Of a stretch of 64,000 nt of DNA, positions 35,843 to 41,948 are shown one piece after another. How positions within the stretch are numbered: position 1 is the stretch's first letter; every line of letters starts with the position of its first letter. The stretch comes from Lachnospiraceae bacterium. GTDB lineage: Bacteria; Bacillota; Clostridia; Lachnospirales; Lachnospiraceae. A program made the position numbers and the translations under genes. A model generated the notes under the pieces. It was not told where the DNA came from and searched no databases. It was given only the letters and a program-made list of their open reading frames with translations. Location of the stretch: the NCBI GenBank assembly GCA_022768745.1, contig JALELK010000040.1:1-64000 (forward strand), written 5' to 3'.

Positions 35843-36256
35843 ATGGCAGAGAGTAAAAAGGTGGACGTAAAGAAAGTCGCACAGGAAGCAAAGAAAGCGA
35901 CCGAAACAGTAAAGGCAACTGCTGAAAAGGCTACTGAGACAGTGAAAGCAACAGCGGAAAAGGCAGCAGCAACTGCTGAAAAGAAGGTGGCAACCACAAA
36001 GAAAGTTGCAGCGAAAAAGCCTGCAGCAAAGAGAACCACAAAGAAGAAGGAAGTTACCAAGACAGCAGTTCTTCAGTTCTCAGGATGTGACTTCAAGGTG
36101 GATGACATCATCGCTAACGCAGAGGCAGCATTCAAGGCTGAAAACAAGAGAAAGGCTGTTGACGACATCAAAGTATACATAAAGCCGGAAGAGAGAGCTG
36201 CATACTATGTGGTTACTTCCGGAGACAACGAGTACGTTGGACGAATCGACTTATAA
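35843..36256 (+). CDS. DUF6465-like protein with histone-H1-like N-terminus
   Basis: The 137-residue protein has two parts. Residues 1 to about 70 are built almost only of Lys, Ala, Thr, Glu and Val, with an 11-residue unit (Lys-Ala-Thr-Glu-Thr-Val-Lys-Ala-Thr-Ala-Glu) seen about twice and a very basic Lys/Arg/Ala-rich end, as in bacterial histone-H1-like proteins. Residues 75-137 form a compact domain matching the DUF6465 proteins I remember from Lachnospiraceae. A DNA- or RNA-binding role is inferred from composition only. The start has AAGGAG 9 nt upstream, and a strong terminator follows. Confidence 0.75.
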   Translation: MAESKKVDVKKVAQEAKKATETVKATAEKATETVKATAEKAAATAEKKVATTKKVAAKKPAAKRTTKKKEVTKTAVLQFSGCDFKVDDIIANAEAAFKAENKRKAVDDIKVYIKPEERAAYYVVTSGDNEYVGRIDL

Positions 36257-36270
36257 TTGAGGCTCTATGA

Positions 36271-36296
36271 AGAGTGGCTTAGGCCACTCTTTTTTT
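36271..36296 (+). terminator. Rho-independent terminator after the DUF6465 gene
   Basis: AGAGTGGC at 36271-36278 pairs perfectly with GCCACTCT at 36283-36290 around a TTAG loop, followed by a run of T residues. Confidence 0.92.
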
Positions 36297-36303
36297 GTGC
36301 CCA

Positions 36304-36362
36304 ATTTTCCCTACCCTTCTTGGCTGTGGGAGGGGAAGCCCTTAGATTTTTTGAGGGAAAAT
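36304..36362 (+). repeat. Inverted repeat in the leader region of the redox cluster
   Basis: ATTTTCCCT at 36304-36312 is complementary to AGGGAAAAT at 36354-36362. The 36257-36556 gap holds the terminator, this repeat and a possible promoter, and otherwise nothing I recognise; no known riboswitch consensus is evident. Confidence 0.4.
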
Positions 36363-36476
36363 AGTGTGCTACAAAAAAAGAGAGAGCGTGGCATAAAACC
36401 CATTAGTGATAATTTATGAAAGTAAGTGCCTGATTTTGTGTAATGTGCTATTTTTCCACAAATGAGGATTTATGAG

Positions 36477-36505
36477 TCGAAAAACGGCGATGGTTATGTT
36501 AAAAT
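36477..36505 (+). promoter_or_regulatory. Possible promoter of the redox cluster
   Basis: TCGAAA at 36477-36482 and TAAAAT at 36500-36505 are 17 nt apart. A small CCCC-TACT-GGGG hairpin at 36515-36526 follows near the expected transcript start. Confidence 0.4.
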
Positions 36506-36556
36506 TTTTAAAGACCCCTACTGGGGGATATTGTATTAAGAATAAGGGAGACAGAC

Positions 36557-37333
36557 ATGAGTACAGAAACAAATGATGCCAAGATTCTTGCTGTGGCAGG
36601 CAAGGGTGGTGTCGGAAAAACATCCCTTGCAGCGGTTATGGTGAAGCTTTTGGTAGCAGCGTATCCGGATAAGAGGATATTGGCTATTGATGCGGATCCG
36701 GCAGTGGGACTCTCCACAGCCTTGGGGGTGGATGTGAAGATGACCGTGGACGACATCCGAAAGGAAGTTGTGGCCAATGCAGAAGATGGAGATGCCAAAG
36801 CAGCGATTGAGCTTTTAGGAGAAGCCAGATATCAGATTATGGATGCTTTAGTGGAGATGGACGGATTTTCTTTCATTGCCATTGGACGTCCGGAGGCAGC
36901 AGGATGTTATTGCAAGATTAACAGCTACCTCAAGGAAGTGATTGGTATTTTAGCAGCCAATTATGACTATATTGTTATTGACGGGGAAGCAGGAATTGAA
37001 CAGATTAACCGTCGTGTAATGGAGAAAGTTACACATTTATTGTTGATTACAGATTCCAGCAAAAAGGGAACACAGGTAGTACAGACGATAAAGAAAGTCG
37101 CAGATGAACTTGTGATGTATGACAAGGTGGGGGCCATTGCCAATCGTTTGCCTGATTTAGGAGTTAAGGAATATATGGATTTGGGAGATATACCGGTTCT
37201 TTCGTATATCTTATCGGACGCATCTCTGGCAGAGTTTGATTTAAAGGGAGACAGCGTCTTTTATCTTGATGATAATGCAACAATCGTTCAGGGAGCCAGG
37301 GAAGCCCTGATTAAGATCGGAATATTAGAGTAA
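36557..37333 (+). CDS. CooC/AcsF-like P-loop ATPase (nickel-site maturation type)
   Basis: The 258-residue protein is a MinD/SIMIBI-class ATPase. Its deviant Walker A, Gly-Lys-Gly-Gly-Val-Gly-Lys-Thr, spans residues 15-22, and an [15 protein letters not shown] motif near 47-51 is the Walker A' region. This pattern is typical of CooC and AcsF, which load nickel into CO dehydrogenase and acetyl-CoA synthase, and also of the related NifH-like and ArsA-like ATPases. A Cys-Tyr-Cys (CXC) motif near residues 117-119 could be the metal-binding site seen at the CooC dimer interface. It leads a cluster that also holds an ACS-like protein and a HypA-like protein, so a nickel-linked role is plausible. 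Confidence 0.75.
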   Translation: MSTETNDAKILAVAGKGGVGKTSLAAVMVKLLVAAYPDKRILAIDADPAVGLSTALGVDVKMTVDDIRKEVVANAEDGDAKAAIELLGEARYQIMDALVEMDGFSFIAIGRPEAAGCYCKINSYLKEVIGILAANYDYIVIDGEAGIEQINRRVMEKVTHLLLITDSSKKGTQVVQTIKKVADELVMYDKVGAIANRLPDLGVKEYMDLGDIPVLSYILSDASLAEFDLKGDSVFYLDDNATIVQGAREALIKIGILE

Positions 37334-37346
37334 AAGGGGGAACAAG

Positions 37347-38543
37347 ATGAAAGATTTAAAGCATTTGTATTTCTTTGAAAAGCTTTTGGAAGAGGCCAAT
37401 AATGACCTGATTCGTCAAGCTCAGTCAGAGGGAAAGAAATGTGTGGCTACCACCTGTGAAAACGTGCCGGAGCCACTACTGAATTTGCCGGGTACATTTT
37501 CTGTGCGACTTCGTGCACCTCGTACCGGTTCTATGGAGATGGCTACATATTATATGACCAGCTTTTTGTGCGAGTACTCCAGAGCACTTTTGGAGAGAGC
37601 CATTGAGGGTGGATTCAATTTTACGGATTGTATCATCACACCGGATGGTTGCACTATGATGAATCGTTGTGTGGAAAATATGGAGTTGCTCAAGACTATG
37701 GGACAGGGCAAGGAAAACTTTTTCTACGAGTACATGGAGATTCCGCAAAAGGGAGACCAGAATGGATTAGATCTTTATGTGTTACAGTGCCAGAATCATA
37801 TTTTAAATCCTTTAAAGGAGAAATTCGGCATTGATATTTCCGATGCAGCAGTTCGCAAGGCTGTGGAGGAGCACAATGAAGTCTGCCGCCTGATTCGTGA
37901 AATCGGAGACTTTAGAAAAGAGGAAAATCCTCGTATTACAGGTTATGAATATCACATTATTACCATGGCTACCTATGTAGCACCAAAGTATCTTTTGATT
38001 GACAAGTTAAAAGAGACTTTGGAGGAATTAAAAACCAGAGAGCCGGATGCAGAAAACAAGTTCCGTGCCAGGGTGGTATTTGTTGGTTCCGAAGTGGATG
38101 ATGTGGATGTAATTAAATTGGTGGAGGAATCCGGAGCATATGTATGCGCAGACCGTTTCTGCTATGGCTCTTTGCCGGGACGTGACGAGATTATCTTAAA
38201 TGATGATGAGGATGCGTTGACCCAGGTATGCCGTCAGTATCAGCAGAGAGGACAGTGCCCACGTTATTGGGATACACCAAAGGTTGTAGGCCGACGCAGT
38301 TATGTGGACCAGATTGCAAAGGAATATCACGCAGACGGAATCATTTATGAGCAGATGAAATTCTGTGATCCTTGGGCATATGAGAGAATGGTTGGTACCG
38401 TGGTATTACGAGATGAATACGGTTATCCGGTACTTGCTGTTGACAGACCTTACTCCATCGGAACTTCCGGTCAGATGCGTACCCGTGTACAGGCATTTGT
38501 GGAGAGCATTGAGATCAAGAAAATCCAGGGAGGTGTAAAATAA
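37347..38543 (+). CDS. 2-hydroxyacyl-CoA dehydratase-like / double-cubane protein, smaller subunit
   Basis: The 398-residue protein belongs to the HgdB/FldC/BcrC superfamily, which binds iron-sulfur clusters in two-domain subunits. Candidate cluster ligands are Cys37 (in a Cys-Glu-Asn-Val-Pro-Glu segment), Cys102 (in Asp-Gly-Cys) and Cys340 (in Lys-Phe-Cys-Asp), matching the three-Cys pattern of the family. True dehydratases make enoyl-CoA from amino-acid-derived hydroxyacyl-CoA, while double-cubane proteins reduce small molecules using the same activator. No CoA-transferase or acyl-CoA dehydrogenase is near, so the substrate is open. The stop codon shares a base with the start of the partner subunit. 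Confidence 0.8.
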   Translation: MKDLKHLYFFEKLLEEANNDLIRQAQSEGKKCVATTCENVPEPLLNLPGTFSVRLRAPRTGSMEMATYYMTSFLCEYSRALLERAIEGGFNFTDCIITPDGCTMMNRCVENMELLKTMGQGKENFFYEYMEIPQKGDQNGLDLYVLQCQNHILNPLKEKFGIDISDAAVRKAVEEHNEVCRLIREIGDFRKEENPRITGYEYHIITMATYVAPKYLLIDKLKETLEELKTREPDAENKFRARVVFVGSEVDDVDVIKLVEESGAYVCADRFCYGSLPGRDEIILNDDEDALTQVCRQYQQRGQCPRYWDTPKVVGRRSYVDQIAKEYHADGIIYEQMKFCDPWAYERMVGTVVLRDEYGYPVLAVDRPYSIGTSGQMRTRVQAFVESIEIKKIQGGVK

Positions 38544-40105
38544 TGGCAAAAGAAATTGGAAAAGACAGATTAGGCGATTTTTTCACCACCGGAAAGGTTA
38601 GAAAGCGCCGTGAATGGCGTGGATTTAAAGATACCTGGTATGATTACACTAGATGGCTTTATATTATGAAACAGCTGGCAGGATTTTTGGTAAAGCCGAG
38701 AAATATTAAGGCCATGTTCCGTTATCGCTGGATGGTGAACTACCTGGCAGTGCCTATGATGGTAGATAAGCACACCCAGGGACTTCGCGGACCATATCTT
38801 AGAATCTGCCACTTAGAGCAGGATTTGGTTGTGTATGATGTGGCTAAGCTTTTGGATAATCTGTTCCGTGGCGACCGCCGTATCGGCAATGACAAGGCAT
38901 TCTCAGACAAGGTTGTCCTGGTGGATGAAAATGAGATGACAGCAGTTATGATGGGATTTCCGACTTTGAAGGGACTCAGTCGTGAGACTCCATCTACCTA
39001 TGTTGCGGTTCTCTTGAATCAGACAGCAGCCCTTCATTATATTGATGTGGCACAGGAGTACGGACTTCCCGGAGATGTGTGTCCTATGCCTGAGGCAGAA
39101 GCCGGACTTTCTATTGATGATGATGCACCTATTTTGGGAGCTTGTGCAGTTCAGTGTAATACGACTTGTGATGGTTCTCTGATGGGAAATGGAGTTATCT
39201 CCAAGAGATTGGAATTAGAGGATGGAATCCCGGTATTCCAGCTGGCAGCACCTCTTCGTCACAGAGAGGATGATGTGCAGGAATATGCAGCACAGGAAAT
39301 CAGAAATGCCATCGCATTTATCGAGGAACACACCGGAGAGAAATGGGATTGGAAATATTACTTTGAATGTGCAAAACGTGTCAATGAATCCACCCGTCAT
39401 CGTATGGACTGGTTGGATATGAACAAAACCGATTACCCACAGGTATTTGGTTCCAACCTTGCTCTTTACACAGAGACCAACTATATGGCTATCTGCGGAA
39501 AGGTACCTGAGTTCGTAGAGGTTGACCGCAAGATTTCTGCTTTGGCAGAAAAGGCATACAAAGACAAGATGATGATGGCAAAAGAATATCGTCATCGTGC
39601 CATTGTCTGGGGTGTGCAGTCACACTTCTATATGGACTTTTTGCTCTGGTTGTTAAACTGCTGGGGAATCGTTCCACTTACCGATATGCTTTCTATGGTT
39701 AATACAGATATGATTGCTGAGGAAGACACACCGGAAAACAGAGAGCAGGCATACTACGATATGGCTTGGCTGACAGAAAATATGATTATGAGAAACCGTA
39801 CTCACGGTGGATATAAGGTACTTTTGGATGCACTTTGGGAGTACTGCGAAGAGTTCAATGCAGACACGGTTATTCTTTGGGAGCATATGGCTTGTAAGGC
39901 TCTTGATGGTATGCATGGTCAGTTTGAGGAAAAGGCCAGAGAACATGGTATCCATTTAATTTGGGTAACCCACGATTTGTTTGATCCCCGTATCGTTTCC
40001 CGTCAGGGCATCAGAGATCAGGTAAACCGTTATATGAGAACAGTATTCCATGAGGAGCCGTTGGATCCTTCTCTGGAAGTTTTACCGGACGATCATTCTT
40101 GGTAA
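38543..40105 (+). CDS. 2-hydroxyacyl-CoA dehydratase-like protein, larger subunit
   Basis: The 520-residue protein is a divergent member of the same superfamily as its neighbour. A Cys-rich stretch near residues 180-215 (Cys-Pro-Met-Pro, then several Cys including Gln-Cys-Asn-Thr-Thr-Cys-Asp) and a late Ala-Cys-Lys segment near 453 would supply cluster ligands. The last 70 residues (Arg-Asp-Gln-Val-Asn-Arg-Tyr region) recall the end of HgdA-type subunits. It is longer than typical subunits (about 380-430 residues) because of an extended N-terminal region with several aromatic and basic residues. It probably forms a heterodimer with the 398-residue protein. Confidence 0.72.
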   Translation: MAKEIGKDRLGDFFTTGKVRKRREWRGFKDTWYDYTRWLYIMKQLAGFLVKPRNIKAMFRYRWMVNYLAVPMMVDKHTQGLRGPYLRICHLEQDLVVYDVAKLLDNLFRGDRRIGNDKAFSDKVVLVDENEMTAVMMGFPTLKGLSRETPSTYVAVLLNQTAALHYIDVAQEYGLPGDVCPMPEAEAGLSIDDDAPILGACAVQCNTTCDGSLMGNGVISKRLELEDGIPVFQLAAPLRHREDDVQEYAAQEIRNAIAFIEEHTGEKWDWKYYFECAKRVNESTRHRMDWLDMNKTDYPQVFGSNLALYTETNYMAICGKVPEFVEVDRKISALAEKAYKDKMMMAKEYRHRAIVWGVQSHFYMDFLLWLLNCWGIVPLTDMLSMVNTDMIAEEDTPENREQAYYDMAWLTENMIMRNRTHGGYKVLLDALWEYCEEFNADTVILWEHMACKALDGMHGQFEEKAREHGIHLIWVTHDLFDPRIVSRQGIRDQVNRYMRTVFHEEPLDPSLEVLPDDHSW

Positions 40106-40143
40106 AAACGTTGGAGATTAGATAAAGTAAGGAGTGTATGAAA

Positions 40144-40941
40144 ATGAAATATTATGGTGGATGTGATTCGGGAAGTACATTTACAAAATGCGTTATCATC
40201 GACGAAACAGGCAAGATGGTAGCAGATGTGACTCTTCGTTCCCGCATCAATGCGGTACTCAGTTGCGAGGAGTCAATCAAAGAGGCAATTGCACAGGTGC
40301 CTGACTTAAACAGTGCAGAGGATTTGGATTATCTGGTGGGAACAGGATACGGACGTAACAAGGTTCCTTTCGCAGATGAAAACATTTCAGAGATTAGCTG
40401 CCACGCTATGGGTGTTCACATTGCTGACCCAAGCGTAAAGGCCATTATTGATATCGGTGGACAGGATGTCAAGGGTATTGCAGTAGATACCGACGGTACC
40501 GTTTTAAACTTTGCTATGAATGACAAATGCGCAGCCGGAACTGGACGTTTCTTTGAGGCGATGGCAAAGGCATTCGAGATGACACTGGATGATTTTTCCA
40601 AACTTTCTTTGAAGGCAAAGAACGTGATTCCGATTACAGCACAGTGTACCGTGTTTGCTGAGTCTGAGGTTATCTCCTTAGTAGGAGAAGGAAAGCCTAT
40701 GGATGAAATTGCAGCAGGTATTGAGCTTTCTGTTGCAAAGAGATGTTTTGTAATGTCAAAGAAGGCAGGTGCTGTGGATTCCATTACCTTGACCGGTGGA
40801 TGTGCGAAAAATGACGGCTTGAAGGAAGCCATCGAAAAGGTATTAAACTTAAAGGTTATCGACCTGCCGATTGACCCACAGTTGATGGGAGCCTTGGGAG
40901 CAGCAGAATTTGCCCGTCAAAAAGGTATGGCTAAAAAATAG
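40144..40941 (+). CDS. Acyl-CoA dehydratase activase-type ATPase
   Basis: The protein (265 residues from this start) is an ASKHA-fold ATPase of the HgdC/BcrA-type activator family. It opens with Gly-Cys-Asp-Ser-Gly-Ser-Thr, the phosphate-1 loop. The paired cluster ligands are in Lys-Cys-Ala-Ala-Gly-Thr-Gly and Gln-Cys-Thr-Val-Phe-Ala-Glu-Ser-Glu, and these two Cys bridge one [4Fe-4S] cluster between two subunits. ATP hydrolysis drives electrons at very low potential onto the partner protein. The ATG at 40144 is chosen because AAGGAG sits 9 nt upstream; the ATG at 40138 would leave only 3 nt. It serves the two proteins encoded just upstream. Confidence 0.9.
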   Translation: MKYYGGCDSGSTFTKCVIIDETGKMVADVTLRSRINAVLSCEESIKEAIAQVPDLNSAEDLDYLVGTGYGRNKVPFADENISEISCHAMGVHIADPSVKAIIDIGGQDVKGIAVDTDGTVLNFAMNDKCAAGTGRFFEAMAKAFEMTLDDFSKLSLKAKNVIPITAQCTVFAESEVISLVGEGKPMDEIAAGIELSVAKRCFVMSKKAGAVDSITLTGGCAKNDGLKEAIEKVLNLKVIDLPIDPQLMGALGAAEFARQKGMAKK

Positions 40942-40955
40942 AAAGAGGTGTTAAC

Positions 40956-41123
40956 ATGGCTACATTTTTACACGTATTATTGATTATTGCGATTGTGTTT
41001 GTCTGCTTATTTGTATTGAGTTTTATTGTATACTTCTTCAATCTTGATATGAAAATGCTGTCTCTCATCGAGCCATTGATGAACAAGCATTATGACAAAA
41101 TTGAGAGGGATAAGCACCTGTAA
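40956..41123 (+). CDS. Small single-pass membrane protein (55 aa)
   Basis: This short frame has a clear start (AAAGAGGTG about 7 nt before the ATG) and ends 2 nt before the next gene. The product begins with a hydrophobic helix (about residues 4-28, with Leu, Ile, Val and Phe) followed by a charged tail rich in Lys, Asp, Glu and His. The tight fit between coding neighbours shows that it is a real gene. It could anchor the redox complex to the membrane or assist a transporter; no homologue is recognised. Confidence 0.75.
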   Translation: MATFLHVLLIIAIVFVCLFVLSFIVYFFNLDMKMLSLIEPLMNKHYDKIERDKHL

Positions 41124-41125
41124 TT

Positions 41126-41842
41126 ATGAAATTATATGATGAAATCATAACAAACTGGGGCACTCTGATAGGTGAGTGCCCTGTAAAATCCTTGCCGGTT
41201 ACCGGAGAGGCTGTTTGGGAGGACGCAGGGAATTCCAACCTGATTCTCCGTTCGGACATGGCCTATGAATTGGGTGGAAGCACTGCTTCGTTGCCGGCAC
41301 TGGGGGGTACGGCAGTCACAGATGATGTGGATTTGGTTCCAAAGGACGAGATACTTTTGGTGGGACCGGATTTGCCGGAGATAAAGGGGGATGTCCCCTA
41401 TGCCAGACTGGCGGTGGCCAGAGTAAAAAGTCAGGAGATGGGCGAGGGAAACACGCTGTATAATGCCATTCGTAAAATCGAGTATGTCCGTTATCATGTG
41501 AGTCCAAAGGGATTTATGATGCGGGTATCGCCCCTTCACGAAAGGGAGAGCGTGAGAGTTTCCAGGGAGGCTTTGTCTCAGGGACTGGACTTTGAAAAAG
41601 TGGGAAATCTTATGTTGGAGAGTTTTCACAAAAACTCCAAGGTGGAAGCGGTGAAATTAATATTCATAACCCACCCGGATTTTCCATACAATGAATTAAA
41701 AAACGAAATCAGACAAGCAGAGAGAATCACAAAGACTATTGACCACATTTTAAAGAATGTGATGTCAGACTGCAAAACCTGTAGTTTGCAGGAAATTTGT
41801 GATGAAGTGGAAGGCCTGAGGGAGTTACACTTCAAACAATGA
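41126..41842 (+). CDS. Acetyl-CoA synthase (CdhC/AcsB)-like partial-domain protein
   Basis: The 238-residue protein resembles, from memory, the middle-to-late region of ACS that precedes the nickel A-cluster. The matching pattern is an aromatic/basic run, Gly-Phe-Met, an Arg-Val-Ser-Arg-Glu-Ala segment, the Gly-Asn-Leu region, then Lys-Leu-Ile-Phe-Ile-Thr. The C-terminus has Cys216, Cys219 and Cys225 (CX2CX5C), close to the CX2CX8C of the ACS A-cluster. It is far shorter than ACS (about 700 residues), so it is at most a domain. With CooC- and HypA-like genes nearby, a nickel or iron-sulfur site is likely. The similarity needs a profile search. Confidence 0.6.
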   Translation: MKLYDEIITNWGTLIGECPVKSLPVTGEAVWEDAGNSNLILRSDMAYELGGSTASLPALGGTAVTDDVDLVPKDEILLVGPDLPEIKGDVPYARLAVARVKSQEMGEGNTLYNAIRKIEYVRYHVSPKGFMMRVSPLHERESVRVSREALSQGLDFEKVGNLMLESFHKNSKVEAVKLIFITHPDFPYNELKNEIRQAERITKTIDHILKNVMSDCKTCSLQEICDEVEGLRELHFKQ

Positions 41843-41847
41843 TTTTG

Positions 41848-41876
41848 TTGAGAAAAATGTAAAAAACAGATAAAAT
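41848..41876 (+). promoter_or_regulatory. Possible internal promoter before the ferredoxin-flavoprotein gene
   Basis: TTGAGA at 41848-41853 and TAAAAT at 41871-41876 are 17 nt apart. The expected transcript start, near 41883, falls inside the 5' arm of the hairpin at 41879-41905, so transcripts from here would not form it. Confidence 0.5.
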
Positions 41877-41878
41877 AG

Positions 41879-41906
41879 AAAATAAGCATAAGAGGTGCTT
41901 ATTTTT
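41879..41906 (+). terminator. Terminator-like hairpin inside the redox cluster
   Basis: AAAATAAGCA at 41879-41888 pairs with TGCTTATTTT at 41896-41905 over 10 bp with a 7-nt loop and ends in T residues. It may attenuate transcription entering the flavoprotein gene from upstream. Confidence 0.6.
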
Positions 41907-41948
41907 GGATAAACAAAGCAAAAATAAGAAAAGAGGAGAAACGAAGAT

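Noticed and set aside
36297-36556. A riboswitch before the redox cluster, for example a nickel/cobalt type
   Set aside because: I looked for conserved metal or cobalamin riboswitch sequence patterns and found none; only a weak inverted repeat and a small hairpin are present.
37347-40941. A standard amino-acid fermentation dehydratase operon
   Set aside because: The CoA-transferase, acyl-CoA dehydrogenase and electron-transfer flavoprotein genes that accompany such operons are absent, while nickel-maturation-like genes are present.
41132-41629. A 165-codon minus-strand frame opposite the ACS-like gene
   Set aside because: It is the shadow of a well-supported gene, with no ribosome binding site and no recognisable family.
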